DNA of 64,000 bases from Microglena sp. YARC (taxonomy: Eukaryota; Chlorophyta; Chlorophyceae; Chlamydomonadales; Chlamydomonadaceae), in the NCBI GenBank assembly GCA_022414725.1, contig CM039463.1, forward strand, positions 75,458,310 to 75,522,309. The letters run 5' to 3'. Each line of letters begins with the position of its first letter. Positions within the stretch are counted from its first letter, which is position 1. Below are positions 45,383 to 55,164 of the stretch, piece by piece. The position numbers and the translations under genes were made by a program. The notes beneath the pieces are model-generated. The model did not search any database. It was not told the origin of the DNA and worked only from the letters and a program-made list of their open reading frames with translations.

Positions 45383-45565
45383 TTCCGCCCTCTCCTATAA
45401 CCCCGTCTGCCTCGCAAGCCAAAGCCCTTCCCCCCCTCCCCTCCCCAAACCATTAACATTTCTACTTCCCGTAGAATCTCCATTTATCCCTCTTCAAGAT
45501 CGTCAACTCCCATTCCCTACTTCCTGAGAGATCTCCATTTCTCCCTCTCCCACACCGTCGCAACG

Positions 45566-48500
45566 ATGTTAGGACACAAGAGTACTCCATACGATGGTAA
45601 GGGAGGCTACAGTGTCTTAGCGAAATGGCATGCAGAACTTGTTGCCCCCTTGCTCCAAGAGAGCTCAGTCTTCTCAGTTGTAGATTGTGATCTTGAGAAT
45701 GCCCCAGTTGATGAACCCTCCAATGGTTTCCACTACGGTATCAGAGATCAAGCAGGATTACACCCTTATCCAACTACATGGCCATGGACCATATCTTACG
45801 CAACTCTACTCCTTCCCTTGCTGATATCATCGGAAGCCACACCAACAATGCGGCTGGAGCGCTCCGCTACCTTAGACGTAACTATGGTCCATCCTCCTCC
45901 AACACCAACCCAAGAGCCTCCCTCCCCACAATCCGAAGATCCTGGATCCTCGGCACCTTAACCTCCAACCTTGGATGACGCACAGTCCGTCTCTCAAGCA
46001 TTTGACGACGCAGCAGCTGCTGCGGATTTTCTACGCGTAGCCATTCCCAAGCTCAACGCATGGGGAGTCCACGTCGATGTTGTCCCTCCAGTGCCCCCTC
46101 AGCCTCAGCCGCAGAACCCTCTGACAGGCAAGTGGCCACCTCACTTTGACCAACGCCTCATCTGCACGGGGGTTGGCCACACATCTTCCATTTGTACCAG
46201 TTACTCACCGTATGCATCTGTCAGTGACTCATGCACCAACTGTGGAGGACCGGGCCATCATGTGGGACAATGCTCCAGTTGTGAGTTGCCAACGTGGGAT
46301 CCAACAGATCCTATTCACCACCCTTCCATCAACCCCATCCCCAGCAAGTTGCTGGAGACCCGTGCAAATTGTGCTGGCAAAGGACACTTTGCCAAACAGT
46401 GCTTCTCATCAGTCAAGCTTGATCCCACTGATGTCACGTGCACAAGATGTGGTGGCTATGACCACGACAAGACCGTCTGCCCCAACCCGTGTCGTGCAAA
46501 ATCCCAGCTCACCACTCCTCAAGAATCTGAGGATGAGAATGAAGAGACTGGAGATGACTCTGATGACGGTGAGGTCCTTGATAATACTGACTCTGAGATA
46601 GGACTTTTCCCCACCACTCATGAGATTGCCCCCAGTTCCTTATCCCTTTTTCCCTACCTTCAAACCCACTGGTGCCTCAACACTGATTCCAAATGCCACA
46701 TGACCGCCAATGCTGACTCCCTCATCAGAGTCACCAAGCTCAACCCACCAGTGTCAATACTCCCACCTGGCTACTCCACACACACCAGTACTGCGCTACT
46801 ACACTGGAACAGCTGTGCTTCAAGGAAAAGGACTTGTAGTAACCCTGCTAAATGTCCTAGTTGTCCCATTTCCCAACACCTGCAACTTCATTAGTGCACC
46901 AACAATCTTGACATATGATGATGACATCCAAATCCACACTGACTGTCAACTTGCACAGATTGAACTGCCGTATCAGCATGAAGATGGTCTATCTGCCTAC
47001 CTACACCACTGGTCTGGAATGCCGTGCAACCACGCCTACAAGTGGACTGTACACCACCAGCTTGTACCACCCATCCCCATCTGACCACCCAGACAATGAT
47101 ACCCTTGGTGACCCATGGTACCTTGAGCCAGGAACAATGGTCCACGACCTGGGACCAGAAGGAAAGTCCAGATGGAGACAACGTTTCTTGCTGGCATCAC
47201 CTCCTCCTCCTGCCCCACCTGCTCCTCCACCTCCTCCTCCACCTCCGCCTCCACCTCCTGATCCACCTGCTCCTCCACCTCCTCCTCCACCCCCACCTAG
47301 GTGCCCCAGAAAGGATGTAATTCCTTCTACGAGCATGACCTGCTGGAACTGTGGAGGGTTTGGCCACAACTCCCTCCAGTGCCCAAGTAGTGATACTAAC
47401 CTTGCACATAGACCACCACAATCACTGACCACTGACCCTATCCTTGCACGTAGACCAAGACCTACTGTCACAGCCCCCCCCAGGATTCCCAAAAATACCT
47501 CTAGACTGGCCAGTAGTTCAGGACATGCCCTCCACGTGGACCGAATGCTGCATAGCAGCTGGTTTCACCACACCACCTACACTTAAACTAAAACCACATA
47601 CAGACCCTAAAACTATATCCACCAGATCCTCCACAACAGCATCCAGGAAAAGGACAGTTGAAGAAAGAGCTTTCATTGCTGAGTTGGCCCTAGTAAAGGC
47701 ATCTCTGATTGACCTATACAACACTGTGAGTGACCACATGGTGCCAACTACCTCTACTCCCATGATTCCCACTACCTCTACTCCCATGATTCCCACCCTC
47801 TTCCACAACGTCCCATGCACCATCAGACCTTGGGGCATCACAGATTTCTCACCAACCTCATCATCATCACCCTTTGACTGCGAACCTGATGATGTCACAA
47901 ACAACAGTGCTATGTGCAGGATCAGTTTCCAAGATCTTGTAGGAACCCAGGAAGGCCACTACCCCCTAGGAGAACTCATGAACATCATGGATCAAATCTG
48001 CCAACCAACAACCCTCCCACCACAACTCCTCGTGAACATGTTTAGACTACCTATGTACACTTTTATCACTGCCTTCTTTGACCAGTACAGGCACCTGAGA
48101 TCACTCCCCAATGCCATCTGGTCAACATCAGACATGCCCAAACACCCAGCCCACATCATCACATCACTTCACCTTCACACCAGCAGCCTAGCAACATTGG
48201 TGTACCAGTACGACACCTGTTCCCCACACATGAAGGACCAGCTCAAATGGAACATCTGCCTGCAAGCAGCCCTAGTTAGTGCCTACTCTCTAGCCACCCA
48301 CTGACAACCTGGCATCCTCCTGCACTCACACAAGATCAAAGCAAGTAGACAATGAACCCAGCCCGTTCCTCATCTATATTGATAACATTATCCTCCCATG
48401 GAACCACCAGGACTACTTCATCCTAAACTCATTTCCCCCAGAGTTCCACCCTGACCCAACACCTGACCTGTAGGATGACTTCCACCAGTGCATCACCAAG

Positions 48501-48591
48501 AGGCTAAGGAGAGATGGCTTCTACCAAGTGCCCTACCCTGCAGAGAACCCTGCAGACGACCCTGCAGAACCTGCCTAGTGAACTTTGGATC
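45566..48591 (+). pseudogene. Degenerate gag-protease and C-terminal domain of LTR element 3
   Basis: The frame starts at 45,566 (MLGHKSTPYDGKGGYSVLA) and shifts near 45,770. From 45,971 it reads a run of CCHC-like knuckles: CTNCGGPGHHVGQC and CTRCGGYDHDKTVC are intact, and two others have lost a cysteine. A protease-like segment follows (WCLNTDSKCHMTAN, about 46,670) in which the catalytic Asp is replaced by Asn. It continues in another frame (46,790-47,084). A further knuckle CWNCGGFGHNSLQC sits after a polyproline stretch (47,200-47,375). The frame 47,444-48,304 and its continuation to about 48,540 carry the WNICLQAALVSAY domain shared with element 2. It ends in a repeated KVPAP tail. Confidence 0.75.
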
Positions 48592-49198
48592 CATTCCTGC
48601 CTCTCAAACCCAAAAGTCCCAGCATCCATTCCTGCCTCTCAAACCCAAAGTTCCAGCACCCAAAGTTCCAGCACCCAAAGTTCCAGCACCCAAAGTTCCA
48701 GCACAAACACCTCTCCTATGATAAATCTCTTATCATGGGGGGAAATCTCCCTCTTTGTGCTTCTACTTGACTTTAGATAATCTGAGATACAGGACATTGA
48801 TCCCATAGATTCTCTCTATTAGCCAAATTCTCTGATTCCCCTGCTGACCTTGTCCTCAGATCCCTGGCAGCTACACAGCAGACACGCAGACCTTTTCTAG
48901 TTAATGAGCCCTACTGGCTGCACCTTCCTAGCAGCTACACAAGCTGGAATCCAGTCTTATCTAGACGATAGATGATAGCTGACTTGTACTGCCCCAGCCA
49001 GACTCCCTTTCCTGAATGTACTTGCACATATCCCTCTGAGACAAGTACCACTTCCTAATGCCACCAGCCAGGCCTAATGCCCTTCTGCCCCAAGGGCACT
49101 TTGCTATTTCCTGTTTTCACTCTTGCGTCCCTTTTCTTTAATTTACCTCCTAATTCCCGGAATTCTTCTAAATGAAGAATACCAGGAATTGAGGGGGA
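48592..49198 (+). other. 3' UTR of LTR element 3
   Basis: There is no gene. A 13-residue-type repeat (aaagttccagcaccc) ends the coding part at about 48,710. A loosely repeated cctagcagctacac motif follows, then the palindrome and the polypurine tract. Confidence 0.6.
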
Positions 49199-49398
49199 TG
49201 TTATTGACCGGTTTCCCCGGTCCTGCTAGAGTGTCCTAGAACACCAGGCTTCCCGCCTGGCTGCATACGCTGTAGTGCCTCTGCCCGATAGGGCCTGCAC
49301 CCAGCGGCGTCAGTACCCTAATGTACTGTCGCCATCTTACTTCTTGTTATGCCGGGCTTTCCCGCCCGCTTGCTATCTCGCACCTGTAAGCCATTACA
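49199..49398 (+). repeat. 3' LTR of element 3 (about 200 bp)
   Basis: Starts TGTTATTGACCGG directly after the polypurine tract, like the LTR of element 2 (TGTTATTGACTG on minus). The right end is placed near ccattaca by analogy with the other LTRs and is uncertain. Confidence 0.7.
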
Positions 49399-49669
49399 AT
49401 CCTTCTGTCCATTCCCTGTGCCGTTTCAGTTATATCACTCCGGAAAGCTAAAAATTGTTATGGCACGGCTTATTAGCTGTACCCTGTGGCACGGGAGGGC
49501 GCGTGTCCACGCTGTCCAGTCAAGCTAAGTGACTGAGACCGCCAGCCAGCTAGTGGCTGTGACCACGTCAGTTGAATACCACTGGTGTGTGCTGAGTATA
49601 GGTTATACCTAAACCCTCATCGAGATGCTTCTTAGTGTCTATGCTTTTATCTTCTTTGCAACCAAAGAT
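49399..49669. other. Flank between LTR element 3 and the LINE
   Basis: No gene or RNA is recognised. Its last bases, ttcctttcagt, form the target site duplicated by the LINE insertion. Confidence 0.4.
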
Positions 49670-49948
49670 TTCCTTTCAGTAATTGAAATTGAAATTGAAA
49701 TTGTTACATCCGTGTAGAACCGTTACTCACAGGACGTGAAGTTAAGGACACCATAGCGTAAGCCGGAGCTAGCTATAGTCACCGTAGGGCCATCTCAGTA
49801 AAAAGAATTACCACCGATGCCTGACCGGCAGGCACCGTAGCCACATCATGCCAGTGCAGCTTAATACGGGGGGTTTTCACCCCGGTTGGGAAGCACCGAC
49901 ACAATGCAGCTGGCAAGACAAAACCTGAGAGGGGGGACGGTCTGTGTG

Positions 49949-50281
49949 CTAGTCCCCGGGTATCGAGCCGGGGTGTGCTTCCATAAAACGTCTGCACTGT
50001 AAAATACTCTGAAAGCTAGTGATGGTGTGGGAGTGGACTGTGTCCGCCAGTTTGAGGGCACATGATCTCTGAAGTCCAAGAGTGGTCATAGAAGTCAAAA
50101 AAGAGGTTGGAATAGTACCAGTTGTTCCAACGGTGATAACTTCATAGTGAACGAGGTATCCAGCCGATCTAAGGCCATTTACTAATTCAACATGCTGGGC
50201 GTGTTTAGTGATAAACTTAGTAGCATGGTTGGTATCAGAGCAGTATCCAAGCTCAAGAACCCAGAGTTCTTTATCAGACAT
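49949..50281 (-). pseudogene. Nuclease-like C-terminus of the LINE
   Basis: It continues from RPDLAVLPD of the previous frame after a one-base shift near 50,285. It carries ELWVLELGYCSDT and a helix with KHAQHVELVNGL, then GYLVHYEVITVGTTGTIP. The RPD...ELG spacing resembles the PD-(D/E)XK nuclease fold (restriction-like endonuclease) of some LINEs, but the usual lysine is not present. The assignment is an inference from motif order. Confidence 0.5.
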
Positions 50282-50984
50282 ACAGGTAGGAGAGAGTCTA
50301 TGTCAGGTAGGACGGCAAGATCAGGTCTCATTCTCTTCCAGTCCGCTACAGTAATAGTGGAGGGGCGTAACCAGTCAGGGAGACGTTTGCCCAGGACCCC
50401 CCTGGGGAGGTCCTCTTCCTTGCCAGCGTCCATGATCATTCTGCGGGATCCCAGGGCTCCGGTGCAAATGGCCTTGTGGATGAGTCGCACTGCGGCGTCA
50501 TGTCTCTTGATATAGAGCCCCTTGAAAGTCCGGTGTGTGCAGCCCGCCAGGATGTGGCCCGCTCCGTCCTCACAGGTGTGGCAAATGGGGCATAGGGAGT
50601 TCGTGGGTGGGTGAGTGCTTGTAATATAAGGGAGTTTCCAGCGGAATGCAAGTTTACGGTTCCACAGTCTACCCCAGCGGGCTTTAAGGATGTGGAATTT
50701 AGTTTTTATGTTGGATAAGGGTTGAGGTCCAAAATTTGTTACTTGCATGAGGAAGTTGGTGGGGAGTGTTATCAGCCCAGGTGGTTGCATAAATCCCTTT
50801 AAGAGGGTGTTGGCCAAGGTGGCAGCTAGTGGGCAGGTTAGAGGTGATACCTTGTGTAAGGTTAGGTGCTAGGATGCGTGGGGGAATATCTCCCATGGGT
50901 GTGCGAGGAGGTTGAACTGTGGGCCAGTAGACATTGTGGCGGGGGATTTCCCCAGTGTTGTCAGTAAAATTGGTGGAGGCAGGG
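50182..50984 (-). pseudogene. Zinc-binding C-terminal segment of the LINE
   Basis: After the RNase H segment the minus strand encodes a region with CPICHTCEDGAGHILAGC, a Cys/His cluster of the kind found downstream of LINE RNase H (zf-RVT-like). It is preceded by a tryptophan-rich segment (RWGRLWNRKLAFRW). The frame 50,817-50,182 then reaches RPDLAVLPD before losing register. Confidence 0.7.
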
Positions 50985-51412
50985 TGCTCAGCTGCCTTGC
51001 GTGCCAGAATGTCTGCCCTGTCATTTCCAAGGATACCTGTGTGGGAACGGACTTTACAAAGAGTGGTGTGTGAGCCATGCAGGATGCGTTGAATGAGGTG
51101 TTTTTGAATTGATTGCAGAAGTTCAGTATGAATGGAACGGGTTGTTGTGGTAGGGTCATGAATCATTTTTTTTAATAAGTTGAAGAGAGCAGAGGCTGTC
51201 TGTGTGGAGTGTAATGGATTTGTCGTAGTCAATGTTGAGAAGGGCTTGGTGGATGGCTACCAGTTCTGCCCTGTTGTTAGTTTTGGTGGCCCCTATTCCC
51301 CCAGGGTTGATGGTGTAGCTTTGTCCTGCAGCCGGGACATATACTGCAGCACCTATTTTACTAGGGTGCCCTGGTTTACCTTTTATTAGGCTACCATCTG
51401 TGTAGACCTGGA
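50985..51412 (-). pseudogene. RNase H domain of the LINE, frameshifted
   Basis: The catalytic residues of RNase H1 are visible in order: Asp in YTDGS, Glu in NNRAEL, Asp in HTDSL, then Asp in GNDRAD. The first three lie in one frame and the last in another. The shift occurs exactly at a run of eight T (51,166-51,173). Seven would restore the frame. KVRSHTGILGNDRAD is typical of LINE RNase H. The domain would degrade the RNA strand of the RNA-DNA hybrid. Confidence 0.85.
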
Positions 51413-51497
51413 GGCCTGAGGAGGGGGTAGCTAGGTGAAGACAAGGGTGAGTAGTGGTAAGAAGAGAGGGAGGAGGGTGTTGGTGGAGTGGAGTTTG

Positions 51498-53028
51498 TCA
51501 AGGATTTTTGGCAAGAGATTTGAGTTTCCGGGGGTAAGTAATGACAATGTCAGAGAAGGTAAGAGTGGGAGGTGGAGTGATAGTAGAGGGCTCCCAGGAT
51601 GAGGAGAGGCTTTGCATGTAGTATGTCCATTGGTCAATAAAATCTGGGAGTTTAGGAAAATAGGTATCTTGGCTGTGGGGGTTGCATATAAGGATGAGGT
51701 GTAGTTTGTGGGTGGAGGGTGGAGTGTGAGATTTGCTGCCAAGCCAAATTTCAGAGGTAGTATAAAATTCAGACTGCGGTCTGGAGTCAATATAGTGAAT
51801 CCAGGAGTGGTGGAGGAGGGTTTTGTAAGGGGCAGCAAGGTCGTCAGGGAGGAGCATCAGGGTGCAGGTAGGGCTGAGAGTATTTTCAGCATGGTCAGCA
51901 CTGGCTAGGGCCCACCTTAGAGCTTGGTGTGCTTGTGTCGTGGAGTTAGGAATGTCCACCAGTGAGCCCCCAGTCCAGATGGTAAGAAAGGGGTCTTGGT
52001 TGGAGCCAAAGAGCTGATCAGCAGGGCTGGTAGAAGAGAAGCTGGTGAGGCTTTGGTCGTAGCTAAGGGGGGTTAGAAGTACGATGGTGAGTAATGCCCA
52101 GAGCAGCTGCTGCTTGGTAGAGAAAAGGAGAAAGAGTGTTGGTAGCAGCAGGAGCAGCTCTGTATCTGGTGAAGAGGGCAGCTAAGTCAGTGTGGTATGT
52201 TCCTCCTTGGGTCAGTTGGTTCCATTTGGTAGGGTGGTGATTTTTGAAGTGGTCATAGTTTTGTTTGAGAGAAGTTAGTCTGTCGTTTGGGAATGTGCCC
52301 AAGACAGTGACCAGTGGGGTTATAAAGATATGAAACGTTGGTGTGTGTGTGTGTGTGGATTGGTCATCCAGAGTGGTGAGGATGCCTGTTTGTATAATGT
52401 AGGCTGAGGGTGGTTGAATGTCCCAGTCTGGGTGCCTGTCGTGTGTGTCAATTTTCAGAAGTTTGTGAACAAGGTTGTGGTTGTCAGCATTAAATCCTGG
52501 GGAGGTGGCCCATTGGCCTTGTTGTTGAAGGTTAGTAAGGTGGGTGTCCTTCCTAGGGTTGAGGTGTGTGGTTAATGGGGGAGTAGTTTTAAAAGTGTGG
52601 GTTAATTGGTCGTATGCTGGTTGTCCCAAAAGTTCAACAAGGTGAGACGCATTGTGAGATTGGGGTTTCCAATGTATGGTGGAGGTAGTGGAGGTAAGAG
52701 ATGTGCTGTGGTGGATGCTGTATCCCATGTGTGTGTAGGAGTTGATATGTTCGTTGTGCATGATGGTTGGGGCCCATTGAACGTGGACAACAGTGGAAGT
52801 GACTAGTTTGTCGTCGTTGTAGGAGCGCTTGCCCCGCCAGCTCGTGATGTGCAGGGCTTTGTATTGGGATCCGTAGGTAAGGTGGAGCAGGCGCGCCGGT
52901 GGTGCAGGTGCGCTGCTGTCGGGGGATGACATGGCCTCGCGGATCCTGTCAGGGTGTGAGGTGGGAGTTATTCTATATGCACGGTAAAATTTAGAGGTGG
53001 AGGAGTGACGGATCCAGGATTTGCACAA
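51498..53028 (-). pseudogene. LINE ORF1-like protein, one frameshift
   Basis: The frame 53,028-52,063 (321 codons) continues coherently in the next frame to 51,498 if one base is corrected at the run of six C/G at about 52,069-52,074. The result is a protein of about 510 residues. There is no zinc knuckle. The C-terminal part has a LMLLPD motif, SWIHYI and a later NPHSQDTYFP. I remember similar unnamed proteins from algal LINEs, but I cannot name a domain. An additional frame upstream (53,222-52,968) may be the true N-terminus. Confidence 0.6.
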
Positions 53029-53263
53029 GTAGTGGCGTGCTGCCCAGGTGGCATCACTGCTGGGGCAGCCCCATGCTTGGTGCGCGTGACTGCCTTCGGT
53101 CTGCGTGGGCCACGCCCACCATTGGTTTCCTTCCAGGTCCCCAATGGAATCCGCCTCGTAGTCTGCGTCAGTAACAGTGGCGTGAGGTTGGTAACGCTGG
53201 GTGGGTGGGGTAGAGGGTTCAATAGAAGCAGGAGATTTAACGTTATCGGTTCCTTTCAGTAAT

Positions 53264-53620
53264 ATACATTGGTCTAGTGGTAGACCAAATCACTTGAGGA
53301 TGAAGAGTCGGGGGTTCGGTAGCTCTTGGCGTTGCAGGTCGTTGTCAACCGTGATGTTAGCTTGTCCAGTTGAGTAGAAGACTGCTCCTTACCCGCGTAT
53401 GACGGGCTCCCTCAACACCACGCCCCACCAGGCGTTATCATTAACTTTTTTGCAACCTAAGAGCCTACGAGTCTTGCAGTCCCTGCAGTCAACAAAACAG
53501 ATTTTTGAGTCCCACAGATTCCCAGAACAACCCTGATTCGGACTTCAACAAGCACGATTCAATTATACAATTGTTACATTCGGGATCTTGCCCTCTAATT
53601 ATGATGTAGAGAGTACCGGC
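53264..53620. other. Flank right of the LINE, with a tRNA-like fragment
   Basis: At about 53,270-53,320 a tggtctagtggtaga box and a gggggttcgg box resemble the A and B boxes of a tRNA gene. The arms do not pair into a cloverleaf, so it may be a tRNA pseudogene or a SINE head. Nothing else is recognised. Confidence 0.35.
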
Positions 53621-53633
53621 ATTCAAATAATGA

Positions 53634-53706
53634 AATTGAAATTGAAATGGTTACATCCGTGTAATACAGTTACTCACAGGACGTGAAGTTAAGGACACCA
53701 TAGCGT
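53634..53706 (-). mobile_element. 73-bp 5'-truncated LINE insertion with 13-bp TSD
   Basis: It contains the same attgaa tail and the following bases (ttacatccgtgta, ttactcacaggacgtgaagt and onwards) as the 3' end of the LINE at 49,684. It is bounded by perfect duplications ATTCAAATAATGA (53,621-53,633 and 53,707-53,719). This is a severely 5'-truncated insertion of the same family, which indicates that an RT-bearing partner has been active in this genome. Confidence 0.92.
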
Positions 53707-53905
53707 ATTCAAATAATGATATAAATACATGAATAGGGAGTTTTCCCGTGCCTTAACACTAGTTCGAGGCACATTAGTCCAACGAACATCATATACATAT
53801 CACCCAAAGAGTAATGACTTATTAACTAGTAATATCTGATGCATATGCACATCATCCAGCAAAACTCCATGTACAGTAATAAAATCAGTCATTCAGGTCA
53901 ACGCA

Positions 53906-53920
53906 TTACATTGTATTACA
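53906..53920 (-). terminator. HYDIN polyadenylation signals (TGTAA twice)
   Basis: Read on minus, TGTAA occurs at 53,920-53,916 and 53,910-53,906, about 180-200 nt after the HYDIN stop codon. TGTAA is the usual poly(A) signal of green algae. The exact cleavage site cannot be read from the sequence. Confidence 0.65.
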
Positions 53921-54101
53921 TTAAATTCTTGTCTGAGACAGGCCATAGGTGGCCCAACAAAATCACAGGGTACATGCAGCACTGTGGCTGACCCCTTGCA
54001 GTTGCACACGCCCATTAGGTCCCAGCCAACACGACATAGCACATGAAACACATGACACATGAAAACACATAAATCACATGATCCATGATTTACAGCACCT
54101 C

Positions 54102-55164
54102 CTATTTCCCCCTCCCTGCCTCCTCGCTTGCCTGGAGGTAGTACACCCAGGCCACCGAGGCTTGGCTTGGGCACGTGACCGTCAACTTTCCAGACCTAGG
54201 CTTTGAAGGATCTAGTGGTTTAAAGCTGACCGATATGTTGGTCTGCTTCTTGGAGCCTATCTTTTCGCTGGGCTTCACAGTGAATGCAGGGTTGTCCACA
54301 GAGAACAAGAACTCAGCCTCTGAGGTGAATACATTCGTGAATGGCACCTGGCCGGAGCCCTTTCCGCACTCAATGGGTCCTTGCGGCTTCGGTGGGATGC
54401 ACCTACCCACCAAGGGGCACAGGTACTCCCCTCCAGTGTCTGACGACACAACCAGCGTGTCTCTGAGGTTCTCCCCTACGGCACTGGGCTCGAACACCAC
54501 TTCAAGGGTGAGCTCCACACCCGTGGTGGGAGAGAAGGCACCGCTCGAGCTAGCGACAAGAGGTGCTGACAGGGCCTTGAAGGGACTGTTGGGGTTCTTG
54601 AACGTGCACTTGTACTCTGGCTTGTCCTCAGTCCAATGGGTGAAGCGGAAGGTTTGGGCCTCGCTACCACCCAAGGGTACGTTGAAGGTCATGCTGCGCT
54701 CGGGGTTTGTGGCCAAGCCAATGAGCTTACACTGCCACTTGAACTCTCCCAACTCGGGGCTCTCCAACACCAGGGGGGCCTCGCTTTCAGTGACTAGCAG
54801 CGGCCTATAGGACACCTCAACACTCGTCAGGCTCTTGGCTTTCAGTGTCACATTAGGGGCGATGATGACCGACTTGTTGGGGCAGCTGGCTTTCATCACC
54901 ACGTCCGTGCTGAGAGGGTTTTTGATGGTCACCTTGCTAGTGGTCAGCGTTCGAACAGGGCTCTCCAGTATAAGGTTGCCCCGGTCCGGCGGCGCACTGG
55001 CCAGAAACTTGAGATCGTAGAAGGTAAACTCCCCGGAGTTTTCATTCTTGAACGTTACAGTCGCCAAGGTGGTGGATGCCGTGTAGCTAAAGACAGTCAG
55101 CTTGAAATCCTTAGTCGACAAGGGTGGCACATCCACATACTCGGGGCCGTTAAGCTCGGTAGAA
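54102..55164 (-). CDS. HYDIN: HYDIN terminal exon (1,063 bp, stop TAG)
   Basis: The acceptor is CCCCTCTCAG. It encodes the last ASH-like modules, including [10 protein letters not shown], a [10 protein letters not shown] module, [27 protein letters not shown] and NPAFTVKPS, and ends with a polar tail before TAG at 54,104-54,102. An open frame runs on upstream through the acceptor into a (tgta)n tract and a duplicated exon start. That extension is intron sequence. Confidence 0.93.

Larger units (their letters stand above)
45388..49398 (+). mobile_element. LTR retrotransposon 3, decayed, gag-protease type
   Basis: The plus-strand element has a polypurine tract gaggggga (49,191-49,198) directly before a 3' LTR starting TGTTATTGACC. 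A palindromic ggaattcttc...gaagaatacc segment before the tract matches the same position in elements 1 and 2. No 5' LTR is visible. LTR element 2 inserted near its 5' side, and the sequence left of that insertion does not resemble the 3' LTR. The coding region has several frameshifts and no reverse transcriptase. Confidence 0.8.
49684..53249 (-). mobile_element. LINE (non-LTR retrotransposon) with 14-bp TSD, RT deleted
   Basis: The insertion is bounded by perfect 14-bp duplications TTCCTTTCAGTAAT (49,670-49,683 and 53,250-53,263), with a (attgaa)n tail at its 3' end (plus 49,684-49,703, read as caattt repeats on minus). The order of coding segments on minus is an ORF1-type protein, RNase H, a zinc-binding segment and a nuclease-like C-terminus. 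No reverse transcriptase motif (such as YxDD) is visible anywhere in the 3.57 kb. ORF1 is followed within about 100 bp by RNase H, so the RT has been removed by an internal deletion. TSDs at both ends show that this shortened form inserted as such or was deleted afterwards. Confidence 0.92.

Noticed and set aside
53266..53325. tRNA gene on plus near ggtctagtggtaga
   Set aside because: It has an A-box-like start, but the B-box is degenerate and no acceptor stem can be formed.
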